A stretch of 64,000 bases of DNA from Candidatus Zixiibacteriota bacterium (GTDB taxonomy: Bacteria > Zixibacteria > MSB-5A5 > GN15 > FEB-12): the NCBI GenBank assembly GCA_017999435.1, contig JAGNLV010000003.1, forward strand, positions 434,001 through 498,000, in the 5' to 3' direction. A program made the translations under genes and the position numbers. The notes under the pieces are model-generated. The model was not told the origin of the DNA and did no database searches. It worked only from the letters and a program-made list of their open reading frames with translations. Positions 44,556 to 54,068 of the stretch are shown in pieces (position 1 is the stretch's first letter; the number at the start of each line of letters is the position of its first letter).

Positions 44556-45641
44556 GTGCTTGATCTTGTGGCCAAATTGGAGAACCGCCTGGCCGCCATC
44601 GATCGCGAGATGGCCGAGCCGGGAGCGGCATCGGATCAGCGCCGGATGATCGAACTGGGACGGGAGCGCCGCCGGGTCGAGGACGTCCTCGCGATCGGGC
44701 GGGACTACCGCCGCCTCCGCGCCGGGATCGAGGAGGCCCAGGCGGTGATCCGCGCCGATGAGGACGACGAGCTGATGGCGCTGGCGCGCGAGGAGCTCGC
44801 CGCCTACGAGAGCCAAATCCACGAGGTCGAGCGGGCGCTCAAACTCAAACTCCTGCCCAAGAACCCCAACGACGACAAGGCGGCCATCATCGAGATCCGC
44901 GCCGGCACCGGGGGCGACGAGGCCGGCCTGTTTGTCGGCGACATCTTCCGCATGTACCAGCGCTACGCCGACACCCGGGGATGGAAGCTGGAGATTCTCA
45001 GCTCGCACCCGGGCCTCTCGGGGGGATTCAAGGAAATCATCTTTTCCCTCGACGGCGAGGACGCCTACGGGCGGATGAAATACGAATCCGGCGTCCACCG
45101 CGTGCAGCGGGTGCCGCAAACGGAGACGCAGGGGCGGATCCACACCTCGGCCGTCTCGGTGGCCGTGCTCCCGGAGGCGGAGGAAGTCGATATCGAGATC
45201 AAAGAAAACGAGATCAAGGTCGATGTGTTCCGGTCGAGCGGTCCGGGAGGGCAGTCGGTCAACACGACCGATTCGGCGGTCCGCATCACCCACCTCCCCA
45301 CCGGCCTGGTGGTCACCTGCCAAGACGAGAAGTCGCAGTTGAAGAACAAGGTGAAGGCGCTGAAAGTGCTTCGGGCCCGGCTGCTGGACCTGCAGATCGC
45401 CGCGCAGGAGGCGAAGATCGCGGCCGAGCGGCGGTCGATGATTTCGACGGGCGACCGGTCGGCCAAGATCCGCACGTACAATTTTCCGCAGTCGCGCGTC
45501 ACCGACCACCGCATCAACCTCACGCTCTACCGCCTCGACCAGGTGCTCGCCGGGGACGTCGACCTGCTCATCGACGAACTTCGGCGGCACGAGCAGGAGC
45601 AGCAGCTCAAACTCCAGGAGACGGCGGGGGCGCAGCTATGA
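44556..45641 (+). CDS. prfA: Peptide chain release factor 1
   Basis: A 361-aa RF1 that ends translation at UAA/UAG. The GGQ catalytic motif is [18 protein letters not shown]. The codon-reading tripeptide region is [19 protein letters not shown], so the usual PxT is PQT here (commonly PAT, PVT or PET), still RF1-type rather than SPF of RF2. An N-terminal coiled-coil domain and [19 protein letters not shown] complete the family pattern. The start is GTG 44556 after a GAGGAT site. It ends in an ATGA overlap with the membrane protein gene. Confidence 0.97.
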   Translation: MLDLVAKLENRLAAIDREMAEPGAASDQRRMIELGRERRRVEDVLAIGRDYRRLRAGIEEAQAVIRADEDDELMALAREELAAYESQIHEVERALKLKLLPKNPNDDKAAIIEIRAGTGGDEAGLFVGDIFRMYQRYADTRGWKLEILSSHPGLSGGFKEIIFSLDGEDAYGRMKYESGVHRVQRVPQTETQGRIHTSAVSVAVLPEAEEVDIEIKENEIKVDVFRSSGPGGQSVNTTDSAVRITHLPTGLVVTCQDEKSQLKNKVKALKVLRARLLDLQIAAQEAKIAAERRSMISTGDRSAKIRTYNFPQSRVTDHRINLTLYRLDQVLAGDVDLLIDELRRHEQEQQLKLQETAGAQL

Positions 45642-46636
45642 AGATAACCCGCTTCGCTCTCGCGCTGGTCCTCACGGCGGCGCTGCTTTACATCGCCCGC
45701 ACCAACTCGCGCGGCCGTCCCGAACCGTACGTGCACACCGACCGCGGGTTCACGCTGGAGATGATGACGGTGCCGAAGGCGTACGAGGTCGACACGGCGC
45801 GCATCACGGCGACGATTCGGGGGCCGTTCGACGGCAGCGTGCAGCCGGTGCTCCGTCACGCGCGGTTCGGGCAGGATGAGACGACCCCGCTGTACCGCTA
45901 CCGAACGACGCCGCTGGAGGTGCTGGACTCGGCCGGAGGGCGGTACGGGTACCTGATGACGGCCGGGCTCAAGGGGGGCCGGTTCCTGTACTACATCGAG
46001 GTGCGCGACAAGATCGGCGGGCAGCGTGCGGTGTTTCTCGACGGCGGGCGGCCGTTTGTGATGAAATATGTCGGCCATGTGCCGACCTGGCTCTTGCTCA
46101 CCCACATTGCCCTGATGTTTGCGACGGTGTATTTCGTGGTGATCGGCGCTCTCCACGGGGCGCGGCTGACCGGCGGGGGCACGGACGTGTTTCCGATGGC
46201 GCGCGCCTACGGCATTGCCGCCCTGTGCGCGTTTCTGGGCGGCTACCCGTTCGGCATTCCCATGAACTGGTTCACTTTCGGGACGACCTGGGAGGGCGTG
46301 CCGTTCGGCACCGACGCCACCGACAACAAGACGCAGCTGCTGTTCGTGTACCTCCTGCTGGTCGTTTTTGCCGCGTTCGGCTCGCTCACCCGGCGCCGGG
46401 TGGGCCGCGACGCGTACCCGCCGCGGGTGCTCGGCTGGCTGGGCGTACTCGGGTTCGCAGTCATGCTGGGGATCTATCTGATCCCGCATTCCATCCAGTT
46501 CTCCCCTGCGCTGACGAGGATCGTCTGCTGGTCGTTCATCGGCCTGGCGGCGGCCGCGTATTTCGGCGGATTGGCGGCCGGAATCGTGCGGCGGCGGGCC
46601 CCGCGGGCGCACAAGGCGGAGCGGCGCGCCGGATGA
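45638..46636 (+). CDS. Membrane protein of unknown function between prfA and prmC
   Basis: 332 aa. It has an N-terminal signal anchor ([14 protein letters not shown]) and a beta-rich extracytoplasmic domain of ~120 residues ([35 protein letters not shown]). About five membrane helices follow ([76 protein letters not shown]). The C-terminus is basic. ATGA overlaps join it to prfA upstream and prmC downstream, so it is translated with release-factor genes, although nothing in it suggests a translation role. Family not recognised. Confidence 0.8.
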   Translation: MKITRFALALVLTAALLYIARTNSRGRPEPYVHTDRGFTLEMMTVPKAYEVDTARITATIRGPFDGSVQPVLRHARFGQDETTPLYRYRTTPLEVLDSAGGRYGYLMTAGLKGGRFLYYIEVRDKIGGQRAVFLDGGRPFVMKYVGHVPTWLLLTHIALMFATVYFVVIGALHGARLTGGGTDVFPMARAYGIAALCAFLGGYPFGIPMNWFTFGTTWEGVPFGTDATDNKTQLLFVYLLLVVFAAFGSLTRRRVGRDAYPPRVLGWLGVLGFAVMLGIYLIPHSIQFSPALTRIVCWSFIGLAAAAYFGGLAAGIVRRRAPRAHKAERRAG

Positions 46637-47493
46637 CCAACCGGCTCCGACCGCTGCTGGCCCGGTACGCCGCCCAACTGGCGGCGGCGGGAATCGAACA
46701 GGCGGAGGCGGAGCTCGAGTGGATTTTCGAACACGTGCTCGGTGTCGACCGGCTCCGGCTCTATCTCGAAGGGGACGACCTTCTCACCGACGCGGCGGCG
46801 GCGCAGGCCGACGCCATTGTCCAAAGGCGCCTGACCCGCCACCCGCTCCAGTTCATTCTCGGCGAAGCCTGGTTCTACGGACGGAAATTCTCGGTCAGCG
46901 AGGCGGTCATGGCGCCGACGCCGGAGACGGAATTGCTGGTCGAGACGGCGGTGCGGTCGGTGGGGAGCCGAGGTCTCGCCGCGCCGCGCGTGCTCGACGT
47001 CGGGGTCGGCTCGGGCGTGATCGCGGTGACCCTTGCGCTCGAACTACCCGCGTGCCGGGTGACGGCGGTGGACATATCGGCCGAGGCGCTCGCGGTGGCG
47101 CGGCAAAACGCGGCCGCCCACGGCGTCCGCGACCGCGTCGACCTGCGGGTGTCGGATTTTTTTTCGGCGGTGGCCGCCGACGAGCGGTTTGACCTGATCG
47201 TCTCCAACCCGCCGTATATCGCGGAGCCGGATTACGCCGGGCTGGCGCCGGAGGTGCGGGCGGATCCGAAGATCGCGATGACCGCCGGCCCCGAGGGGCT
47301 TGACGCGATCCGGGTCCTCGTGCAGGAGGCCCCGGCCCACCTCGTCCCGGGCGGACGGCTCATGTTCGAAATCGGCCACGACCAGGCGGACAAAGTCGCT
47401 GCGCTCACCGCCCGCGACCCGCGCTACCGCACGTTCGTTCTCCTCCGCGACCTCAACGACCGCGACCGCGTCATCATCCTGGGGGGCGACTGA
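46633..47493 (+). CDS. prmC: Release factor glutamine methyltransferase
   Basis: A 286-aa enzyme that N5-methylates the Gln of the GGQ motif in RF1/RF2. N-terminal helical domain (EAELEWIFEHVLGVDRLRLY), the linker YGRKFSVSEAVMAPTPETELL, the SAM site VLDVGVGSGVIAVTLALEL, and the catalytic NPPY in LIVSNPPYIAEPDYAGL. The C-terminal PGGRLMFEIGHDQADKVAAL strand matches. ATGA overlap upstream and TGATG overlap with nth downstream. It is in the same transcript as its substrate gene prfA. Confidence 0.96.
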   Translation: MTNRLRPLLARYAAQLAAAGIEQAEAELEWIFEHVLGVDRLRLYLEGDDLLTDAAAAQADAIVQRRLTRHPLQFILGEAWFYGRKFSVSEAVMAPTPETELLVETAVRSVGSRGLAAPRVLDVGVGSGVIAVTLALELPACRVTAVDISAEALAVARQNAAAHGVRDRVDLRVSDFFSAVAADERFDLIVSNPPYIAEPDYAGLAPEVRADPKIAMTAGPEGLDAIRVLVQEAPAHLVPGGRLMFEIGHDQADKVAALTARDPRYRTFVLLRDLNDRDRVIILGGD

Positions 47494-48173
47494 TGCCGCG
47501 CGAGGGCGCGGCCGCCCGCCGGGAGCGGGCGGCGGAGATCGTCCGCATCCTCAGGCGGCACTATCCCGGCGCGTGCACCACGCTGGCTTACGGCTCGGTC
47601 CACCAGTTGCTCGTGGCGACCATTCTGTCGCAGCAGAATACCGACAAGGGGGTGAACGCGGTGACCCCCCGGCTGTTTCGGAAGTACCCGACGATCGAGG
47701 CGTTCGCGAACGCCGATGTCGACGACCTGCGGGCGGACATCGCGTCAATCAACTACGGCCCGACCAAGGCGCGGGCGATCATTGAGTCGGCCCTGCAGAT
47801 TCTCGAGCAGTTCGGCGGGGAGGTTCCCCGCACGATCGGTGAGCTGGTGAGGCTGCGCGGCGTGGGGCGGAAGACCGCCTCGGTGGTGCTTGGGGCCGGG
47901 TACGGCATCGCCGAGGGGGTGGTGGTCGATACCCACGTGATCCGGGTGAGCGGGCGGCTGGGGCTCACGGCGCACTCGGATGCGGCCCGGATCGAGCGCG
48001 ACCTGATGAAAATCCTGCCGCAGCGCGACTGGATCGACTGGACGCACATGGTCATCCTGCACGGGCGGGCGGTCTGCACGGCGCGCCGCCCCGCCTGTCC
48101 CGCCTGCCCGCTGGCGGCCCGCTGCCCCGCGGCGTTCAAATTCCCCCACCTGGAGAGGGGCGGGGGACGTTGA
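47493..48173 (+). CDS. nth: Endonuclease III
   Basis: A 226-aa DNA glycosylase/AP lyase for oxidised pyrimidines. Helix-hairpin-helix with catalytic Lys: [18 protein letters not shown]. Catalytic Asp in [16 protein letters not shown]. The C-terminal [4Fe-4S] loop has Cys-x6-Cys-x2-Cys-x5-Cys ([20 protein letters not shown]). The first helix region reads [11 protein letters not shown], where LSAQTTD is more common. It starts within the prmC stop (TGATG). Its own stop codon lies inside the -35 box of the purL promoter. Confidence 0.96.
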   Translation: MPREGAAARRERAAEIVRILRRHYPGACTTLAYGSVHQLLVATILSQQNTDKGVNAVTPRLFRKYPTIEAFANADVDDLRADIASINYGPTKARAIIESALQILEQFGGEVPRTIGELVRLRGVGRKTASVVLGAGYGIAEGVVVDTHVIRVSGRLGLTAHSDAARIERDLMKILPQRDWIDWTHMVILHGRAVCTARRPACPACPLAARCPAAFKFPHLERGGGR

Positions 48174-48198
48174 CCGGGGGACGCCGGGAAGATATATT
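48170..48198 (+). promoter_or_regulatory. purL promoter overlapping the nth stop codon
   Basis: TTGACC (48170-48175), 17-nt spacer, TATATT (48193-48198). The TGA of nth (48171-48173) is part of the -35 hexamer. The leader is about 52 nt. Confidence 0.75.
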
Positions 48199-48256
48199 GG
48201 CCTGTCACACCGGCGGCGGCGCCGGAGAAACATCGGTCGAAAGGGACAGAACCCAG

Positions 48257-50512
48257 ATGGCGTATCAGCAGCCGGAGGTGACTCCGGAGATGGTTGCGGC
48301 CCACGGGCTGACTAAAGAGGAACACGAGCGGATCCGGGAGATCCTCGGTCGGGAGATGACCTGGACGGAGCTGGGGATATTCTCGGTCATGTGGTCGGAG
48401 CACTGCTCGTACAAGAACTCGATCGCGCTCTTGAAGACACTCCCGCGGGAGGGCGAGGCGCTCTTGGCCAAGGCGGGCGAAGAGAACGCCGGCGCGGTGG
48501 ATATCGGCGACGGTTTGGCGGTCGTGTTCAAGATCGAGTCGCACAACCACCCCTCGGCGGTGGAGCCCTACCAGGGGGCGGCGACGGGCGTGGGGGGAAT
48601 TCTGCGCGACATTTTCACCATGGGTGCGCGGCCGATCGCCGCGCTTGACTCCCTCCGCTTCGGGCTCCCGGACAACCCGCGGGTGCGGTATCTCGTCGAC
48701 GGCGTCGTGCGCGGGATCGGCGACTACGGCAATTCGTTCGGCGTCCCGACAGTCGCCGGCGAGGTCTGTTTCGACGAGGCCTACACGGGCAACCCGCTGG
48801 TCAACGCCATGGCCGTCGGCCTGGTCCGAGCCGACCGGATGGCTTCGGCGGTCGCCCGCGGGGCCGGGAACGCGCTCATGATTGTCGGGTCGAAGACCGG
48901 CCGCGACGGAATCCACGGCGCGACGTTCGCCTCCGAGGAACTCTCCGAGAAATCGCAGGAGAAGCGCCCCTCGGTGCAGATCGGCGACCCGTTCACGGAA
49001 AAGCTGCTGGTCGAGGCGACCCTCGAGATTATCGAGCAGGACCTGATCGTGGGCATCCAGGACATGGGGGCGGCCGGGATCACCTGCAGCTCCTCGGAGA
49101 TGTCGGCCAAAGGAAAGGCGGGGGTGGAACTGCACATCGAGCGCGTCCCGGTGCGCGAACCGCACATGACGCCGTACGAGATTCTCCTGTCCGAATCGCA
49201 GGAGCGCATGCTCGTGTGCGTGAAGAAGGGGAAAGAGGACGCGGTGCGCGCGGTCTTCGACAAGTGGGGGCTGGATTCGACGATCATCGGGCACGTCACC
49301 GACGACGGGCTGATGACGGTCCGGCTGGACGGGCAGGTGGTCGCCCAGGTACCGTCCCGGGAACTGGTGCTCGGCGGCGGCGCGCCGGTGTACCATCGGG
49401 AAACGCGGCGCCCGGCCTACATGGACGAGATCGTGCGGCTCGATCCGCGCCGGTACCCTTTGGAGCGCGACTGGAACGGGACGCTGGCGGCGATGCTGGC
49501 GGCGCCGAATATCTGCCACAAGGGGTGGGTGTTCGAGCAGTACGATTCGATGGTGCGCACGAACACGGCGGTCGGGCCGGGCTCGGATGCCGCCGTGCTG
49601 CGGATCCGCAAGACGCACAAGGCGCTCGCCATGACGACCGACTGCAACGGACGCTACTGCTATATCAACCCGCGCCTCGGCGCGCAGAGCGCGGTGGCCG
49701 AAGCGGCCCGCAACATCGTCTGCTCCGGCGGCCAGCCGCTGGCGATCACCAACTGCCTCAATTTCGGCAACCCCTACAAGCCGGAAATCTACTACGGGTT
49801 CGCCGAGGCGGTGGCCGGGATGGGCGAGGCCTGCCGGGCGCTCGGCACGCCCGTGACCGGAGGGAACGTCTCGTTCTACAACGAGGATCCCCGGCGGGCG
49901 GTGTTCCCGACGCCGACGATCGGGATGATCGGCCTGATCGAGCACACGGACCACATCACGACCCAGTGGTTCAAAGACGAGGGAGACGTCGTCTGCCTGA
50001 TCGGCCGCAACAGCGACCACCTCGGGGCGAGCGAGTATCTCCACACGATCTTCGGCGAAACCCGGGGGGCGGTCGCGCCGCTCGATCTGCAGTTTGAGCG
50101 GCGGATGCAGGAGGTCCTCCTGGCGGCCATTCGCGCGGGGGAGATCAAGTCGGCGCACGACGCAGCGGACGGCGGGCTGGCGGTGGCCCTGGCCGAGTGC
50201 TGCATCGCCCGCCGCGAGCGCCCGATCGGCGCGGCGATCACCACCGGCGAGGACATCCGCCCCGACGCACTCCTGTTCGGCGAGGCGCAGTCGCGGGTGA
50301 TCGTGTCGTGCGAACCCGGCCGCCTCGCCAATCTCGGGCGGCGTTTCGAGCGCGCACAGATCCCGTTGCGGAAAATCGGCACGGTGGGCGGCGACCGGCT
50401 CACCATCGACACGCTCGTGACGATGCCGCTCGCGGACATGAACGACGCCTGGTACAACGCGATGAAGCGGTTTATGGGAGAAGGGCAGGTCACGGCGCCG
50501 GTGCGGGGGTGA
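48257..50512 (+). CDS. purL: Phosphoribosylformylglycinamidine synthase, small-type PurL
   Basis: A 751-aa synthetase subunit converting FGAR to FGAM in purine synthesis, using ammonia passed from PurQ. The size and the N-terminus ([20 protein letters not shown]) are those of the Bacillus-type PurL that works with separate PurS and PurQ; neither gene is adjacent. Seen: [54 protein letters not shown], the mid-protein [20 protein letters not shown], and [20 protein letters not shown] 48257 was chosen at the family N-terminus. Confidence 0.96.
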   Translation: MAYQQPEVTPEMVAAHGLTKEEHERIREILGREMTWTELGIFSVMWSEHCSYKNSIALLKTLPREGEALLAKAGEENAGAVDIGDGLAVVFKIESHNHPSAVEPYQGAATGVGGILRDIFTMGARPIAALDSLRFGLPDNPRVRYLVDGVVRGIGDYGNSFGVPTVAGEVCFDEAYTGNPLVNAMAVGLVRADRMASAVARGAGNALMIVGSKTGRDGIHGATFASEELSEKSQEKRPSVQIGDPFTEKLLVEATLEIIEQDLIVGIQDMGAAGITCSSSEMSAKGKAGVELHIERVPVREPHMTPYEILLSESQERMLVCVKKGKEDAVRAVFDKWGLDSTIIGHVTDDGLMTVRLDGQVVAQVPSRELVLGGGAPVYHRETRRPAYMDEIVRLDPRRYPLERDWNGTLAAMLAAPNICHKGWVFEQYDSMVRTNTAVGPGSDAAVLRIRKTHKALAMTTDCNGRYCYINPRLGAQSAVAEAARNIVCSGGQPLAITNCLNFGNPYKPEIYYGFAEAVAGMGEACRALGTPVTGGNVSFYNEDPRRAVFPTPTIGMIGLIEHTDHITTQWFKDEGDVVCLIGRNSDHLGASEYLHTIFGETRGAVAPLDLQFERRMQEVLLAAIRAGEIKSAHDAADGGLAVALAECCIARRERPIGAAITTGEDIRPDALLFGEAQSRVIVSCEPGRLANLGRRFERAQIPLRKIGTVGGDRLTIDTLVTMPLADMNDAWYNAMKRFMGEGQVTAPVRG

Positions 50513-50559
50513 GCGGGCCGGCGGCCCCGGCGGCGGCAAGGACACACGGTGAAGGTGCA

Positions 50560-51054
50560 ATGACGGCATACCCGGCGAAACTGACAAGCGCGATCGTGCT
50601 GGCGGCGGCGCTGACAACCCTCCGCGCCGCCGACTGCGACACGACGGGCTTTGAGACGGCGGTGCAGACCCAGCAGTCGGGCATTACGGAAGCGCGGGAC
50701 TTTGTAATCGCCACCGATTCCGCCTGGGCCGCCTTCTGGAACCAGGTCCACAGTCTGCAGATCCCCGTCCCGGAGCGCCCGGCGGTGGATTTCTCGAAGC
50801 GGGTGGTGCTGGTCACGGCTATGGGCCGGCGGCCGAACGGCTGCTACAATACGGAGATTACGCAGATCGAGGATAAAAGCGACGGCCGCCGAGTCATCTG
50901 CGTGACCGACTTTTCGCCCGCGCCGGAGGTGATGTGCCTGGAGGCGATCGTCACGCCGGCGCACGCCGTGATCGCGCCGCCGGGGGCGGGGGAGGCGCTT
51001 TTTGTGCACAAGGCGCCGCCCCGGCCGGGGGCGGATTCGGCCGCGGGCAGGTAG
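50560..51054 (+). CDS. Exported protein with PrcB-like C-terminal domain
   Basis: A 164-aa protein. Signal peptide LTSAIVLAAALTTLRA, followed by a short segment with GFETAVQTQQSGITEARDFV. The domain VIATDSAWAAFWNQVHSLQ, PAVDFSKRVVLVTAMGRRPN, GCYNTEITQIEDKSDGRRVI and a final proline-rich strand pair resembles the C-terminal domain of PrcB of the Treponema dentilisin complex. That match is by pattern only. A GGTGAAGG site precedes ATG 50560. It is 48 nt after purL but functionally unrelated. Confidence 0.65.
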   Translation: MTAYPAKLTSAIVLAAALTTLRAADCDTTGFETAVQTQQSGITEARDFVIATDSAWAAFWNQVHSLQIPVPERPAVDFSKRVVLVTAMGRRPNGCYNTEITQIEDKSDGRRVICVTDFSPAPEVMCLEAIVTPAHAVIAPPGAGEALFVHKAPPRPGADSAAGR

Positions 51055-51094
51055 GCGGCCGCGGCTCTCGGGGCGCACACCCCGCCCGACAAAA

Positions 51095-51125
51095 TTGTTT
51101 CCCCCCCTCGTCTCTTCCCTATATT
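51095..51125 (+). promoter_or_regulatory. Promoter of the LpxH-like gene, 8 nt from the ATG
   Basis: TATATT (51120-51125) ends 8 nt before ATG 51134. The upstream TTGTTT (51095-51100) has a long 19-nt spacer. No Shine-Dalgarno site is present, so a leaderless transcript is likely. Confidence 0.5.
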
Positions 51126-51133
51126 ACAGACCT

Positions 51134-51853
51134 ATGGCGCTCTATGTTTTCTCGGACGCCCACCTCGGCTCCGGCGCGGCCGAGCATGAGAACCGCAAGG
51201 TGGCGCAGATCGCCCGGCTCTTCGAGCTGGTCCGGGCCGACGGCGACCGGCTGGTGATTCTCGGCGACCTGTTCGATTTCTGGTTTGAATACCGCCACGC
51301 GATTCCAAAGGACCACCACCAGGTGTTGTTCCTGCTGACCGACCTGGTCCGCCGGGGAATCGCGGTCGACTATGTGAGCGGGAACCATGACTTCTGGATG
51401 GACGATTTCTTCGCAACTCACATCGGGGTGACCGTTCACCGGGACCACCTCGACATGGCTTACGGCGGCCGGCGGCTGCACCTGATTCACGGCGATGGCC
51501 TCGCGCCGGCGGACCGCGGGTACCGGCTCCTCAAGCGCATTCTGCGCCACCGGTTCAACATCTGGCTGTACCGCAAGCTCCCCCCCGACTGGGCCATCCC
51601 GCTGGCCAAGAAAGTCTCGGGATCCTCGCGCGAGTACACCTCGCGGCGGGACCACACGTTCGCGAAGGATTACCAGGCGTACGCGGCCCAGCGGATCAAA
51701 GCCGGGTTCGACGTGGTCGTGATCGGCCACCTGCATATCCCGGTGTGCACGGCGCTCGGAGGGGGAATCTATGTCAACACGGGGGATTTCATCCACCATT
51801 TCACGTATGCGAAGATCGCGGACGGGGCGGTCACGCTCGAGCGGCTGGCGTAG
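51134..51853 (+). CDS. lpxH: UDP-2,3-diacylglucosamine diphosphatase family phosphoesterase (LpxH-like)
   Basis: A 239-aa calcineurin-fold metallophosphoesterase. All metal-site motifs are present in order: YVFSDAHLG, LVILGDLFDFWFEYR, YVSGNHDFWMDDFF, HLIHGDGLAPADRGYR, and VVIGHLHIPVC. The GDLFDFW and HGDG patterns and length match LpxH-type enzymes that make lipid X for lipid A, consistent with an outer membrane. Related families such as YbbF-like phosphatases share the motifs, so the substrate is inferred. The -10 box sits 8 nt before the start; monocistronic. Confidence 0.8.
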   Translation: MALYVFSDAHLGSGAAEHENRKVAQIARLFELVRADGDRLVILGDLFDFWFEYRHAIPKDHHQVLFLLTDLVRRGIAVDYVSGNHDFWMDDFFATHIGVTVHRDHLDMAYGGRRLHLIHGDGLAPADRGYRLLKRILRHRFNIWLYRKLPPDWAIPLAKKVSGSSREYTSRRDHTFAKDYQAYAAQRIKAGFDVVVIGHLHIPVCTALGGGIYVNTGDFIHHFTYAKIADGAVTLERLA

Positions 51854-51917
51854 GGCGCGCCGCGCAACCGCCGCGCCCAACGGCCCCCGCTTCGGCGGCG
51901 AGGCGGCCTTGACGCGG

Positions 51918-52406
51918 CTACTCTTTGCCGAGTTCTTTGCGGACGGCGCTGACGAGGCCGCCCTGCTCGACGATCCGGGCGACGCGTTCGGCATACTTGC
52001 CGAACGGAAATTCCTGTTCGCCGCGGAGGACGGTTCCTTTGCGCAGGTTCACGGAGATGCGGTCGCCCTCGCTCAGCTGCCCGCGGAGGTCGGCGGTGAC
52101 GAGGGCGAGACCGGCGTTGACGGCGGGGCGGAAGAACTCGCGGGGGAAGCTGCGGGCGATGACGCAGCGGACGCCGGCGGCGAGCAGGGCGCTCGCGGCG
52201 AGCGCCGGTTCGGGTCCGCCGCCGAAGCTGTCGCCGGCAATGAGAATCGCTTCCGCCGGGAGCTTCTTGTCCGCCAGCGCGGGGCATTCCCGGAAGATGC
52301 TCTTGACGATGTCGGCCCGTTTGCCCCCCCGGCACGGGGCCGGACAGATGTGGTCGGTGGTGATGTTGTCGCCCGCGACGACGACGGTCCCGGTGATTTC
52401 TCTCAT
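51918..52406 (-). CDS. LeuD-like swivel-domain protein with degenerate substrate loop
   Basis: A 162-aa homologue of the small subunit of isopropylmalate/homoaconitate isomerases. The N-terminal VAGDNITTDHICPAP and later RCVIARSFPREFFRPAVNAG follow LeuD closely. But where enzymes have FGCGSSREH, whose Ser-Ser-Arg loop binds substrate carboxylates, residues 61-69 read FGGGPEPAL. The Arg, both Ser and the Cys are all gone, so normal catalysis is unlikely. It lies 11 nt downstream of a DNA methyltransferase gene on the same strand; the only LeuC-like gene nearby, also degenerate, is divergent at 54068. It may form a non-enzymatic heterodimer with that protein. GAGG precedes ATG 52406. Confidence 0.82.
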   Translation of the reverse strand: MREITGTVVVAGDNITTDHICPAPCRGGKRADIVKSIFRECPALADKKLPAEAILIAGDSFGGGPEPALAASALLAAGVRCVIARSFPREFFRPAVNAGLALVTADLRGQLSEGDRISVNLRKGTVLRGEQEFPFGKYAERVARIVEQGGLVSAVRKELGKE

Positions 52407-52417
52407 GGCAGCCTCGC

Positions 52418-53377
52418 TTACCGCGCGCACGCGCTCGCCGCGTGTCTTTTCAGTTGCAGTTCCCGCTCGAACGGGTGCCCGGCCTGCCACCCGGTGCGGC
52501 CCTCGGCCCGGTAGCGTTCGAGGCGGCGGATCGTGATCTCGGCGAAAATCGGATCGATGTCGAAAGTCACACAGGAGCGCCCGAGGCGCTCGCAGGCCAC
52601 CAGGGTGGTGCCGGCGTGGGAAAAGAAATCGGCGACCAGCTCGCCGGGGCGCGACGAGGCGAGAACGATGCGCTCGATCGCCGCCAGCGGCTTCTGGGCG
52701 TAGCAGCCGTTCACGTTCTCCTCCCGGCGGTAGAACACCTGCTGGATGTCGACCCAGACGTTGCCGGGCCGGATCGTCTCCCCTCTCCCCCGCTCGGTGT
52801 TCTCAGTGCGTTTTCCGCCGACGGTTTTGTAGTACCCCCGGAGCGTCTTGGGAATCCCGGTGTACTGGACGGAAAAGGGCGGCTCTCCCTTGACGTAGTA
52901 GAGCAGTTCCTGCCGCACCGCCATCCAGTTGCGCTGGGTGCCGTAGCCGCGCTGGTTGCGCATGGTGATGAGCGAGCGCGAGGCGAATCCGGTCGCCGCC
53001 ATCATGGCCATCACCTGCGGGAGCGGCTGGAAGTGCCGGTCCTGGTCGGCGCCCAGCCAGATGTAGAGGGCGGCGGCGTCGGCCAGGATCGCATCGGTGT
53101 TGTCGACCCAGGCACGGCACCAGTTCGCGTAGGCCTCGGGCGGCAGTTTCTGTCCCATGACGAGGTTGTACGGCGGGTCCTGCACCGCCAGCGTCGCGCG
53201 GCGCGCGCCGAAGAGGCGGCGCACAAAGGCGCGGTCGGCCGCATCGCCGCAGGCCACCGTATGCCGTCCCTCCGGGTCGCACCAGACCTCTCCCAGGCGC
53301 AAACGGCAGTACGGCAGCAGCGCCGGGCGCACCGGGCTGACTGCCGAATCGAGGCGGGCCAGCAGACGGTAATGCAT
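52418..53377 (-). CDS. Site-specific DNA methyltransferase (N6-adenine or N4-cytosine, beta-type order)
   Basis: 319 aa. The catalytic motif IV is DPPYN (67-71) in ATLAVQDPPYNLVMG. The SAM-binding motif I is near the C-terminus as ADFFSHAGTTLVACERLG (F252-SHAG). This IV-before-I order marks the beta class. The middle ~170 residues would hold target recognition (LITMRNQRGYGTQRNWMAVR, GNVWVDIQQVFYRREENVNG). No restriction endonuclease is adjacent, so it is an orphan or regulatory methyltransferase. It shares a transcript with the LeuD-like gene and diverges from the HIT gene over a 190-nt spacer. ATG 53377 was chosen as the first family-like Met. Confidence 0.88.
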   Translation of the reverse strand: MHYRLLARLDSAVSPVRPALLPYCRLRLGEVWCDPEGRHTVACGDAADRAFVRRLFGARRATLAVQDPPYNLVMGQKLPPEAYANWCRAWVDNTDAILADAAALYIWLGADQDRHFQPLPQVMAMMAATGFASRSLITMRNQRGYGTQRNWMAVRQELLYYVKGEPPFSVQYTGIPKTLRGYYKTVGGKRTENTERGRGETIRPGNVWVDIQQVFYRREENVNGCYAQKPLAAIERIVLASSRPGELVADFFSHAGTTLVACERLGRSCVTFDIDPIFAEITIRRLERYRAEGRTGWQAGHPFERELQLKRHAASACAR

Positions 53378-53530
53378 GCGGGGATGATGGGAGGGTCGGG
53401 TGGGAGCGGCAACTAAAACATCGCCCGCCGGCGCGGTCGATAACAGCGGGGGCGGAGCGCGGAGAAAGACGCCGCTAACCATCTAAACGACAGCAGCTTG
53501 TGAAAATGTTGATATTCCCCGGGGCGGGGC

Positions 53531-53559
53531 TTGGCAGTGTGGGTAATTTTGTTTATTCT
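53531..53559 (+). promoter_or_regulatory. Promoter of the HIT/HTH-LeuC-like pair, 8 nt from the ATG
   Basis: TTGGCA (53531-53536), 17-nt spacer, TATTCT (53554-53559). ATG 53568 follows after 8 nt with no Shine-Dalgarno site: a probable leaderless message. It lies in the 190-nt spacer between the two divergent gene pairs. Confidence 0.65.
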
Positions 53560-53567
53560 ACACCATC

Positions 53568-54068
53568 ATGGAAGACAATGCGATATGGGCCCCCTGGCGC
53601 GCCGGGTTCGTGCTCGGCAAGAAAGAGGACGGTTGCGTCTTCTGTAACCGCATCGCGCACGACCGCGACTCGGTCGAGAACCTCATCGTCTTCCGCGCCC
53701 GACTCAATGTCGTCATCCTCAACAAGTATCCCTACAATCCCGGCCATGCGCTGATCGTCCCGATCCGCCACCTGGGCGGGCTCGACGAGCTGACGGTCGA
53801 CGAGGCCAACGAGTTTTTCCAGTTGACGCGCGACGCGGTGCGCCTGATGGAGCGGGCGTACCAACCGCAGTCGTTCAATTTGGGAATGAATCTCGGGCGG
53901 GAATCGGGGGCGGGAATCCCAGGGCACGTTCACATGCACATTGTCCCGCGGTGGGTGGGGGACACGAATTTCATGCCGGTGATCGGCCGGACCAAAGTGC
54001 AGTCGGTGCCGCTCGACGCCGTGTACGAGCGGCTTCGGAACGAATTTGTCGAGGAGTTCGGAAGCTGA
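53568..54068 (+). CDS. HIT family nucleotide hydrolase/phosphorylase
   Basis: A 166-aa HIT-superfamily protein. The His triad is HVHMHIVPRW (H120, H122, H124); an N-terminal CVFC pair (23-26) is the zinc half-site common in the FHIT/Ap4A group, and NPGHALIVPIRHLGGLDEL follows. Such proteins cleave dinucleoside polyphosphates or nucleotide adducts. The C-terminal extension (GDTNFMPVIGRTKVQ) is typical of the bacterial Ap4A-phosphorylase-like subgroup. Its stop overlaps the start of the HTH-LeuC-like gene (TGATG), so the two are translationally coupled. Confidence 0.94.
   Translation: MEDNAIWAPWRAGFVLGKKEDGCVFCNRIAHDRDSVENLIVFRARLNVVILNKYPYNPGHALIVPIRHLGGLDELTVDEANEFFQLTRDAVRLMERAYQPQSFNLGMNLGRESGAGIPGHVHMHIVPRWVGDTNFMPVIGRTKVQSVPLDAVYERLRNEFVEEFGS

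Noticed and set aside
44556-45641. Assigning the release factor as RF2
   Set aside because: No SPF motif and no in-frame UGA programmed frameshift; PQT in the PxT position and synteny with yqhQ/prmC fit RF1.
47753-50617. A 954-codon minus-strand ORF
   Set aside because: Antisense shadow of nth and purL in high-GC DNA.
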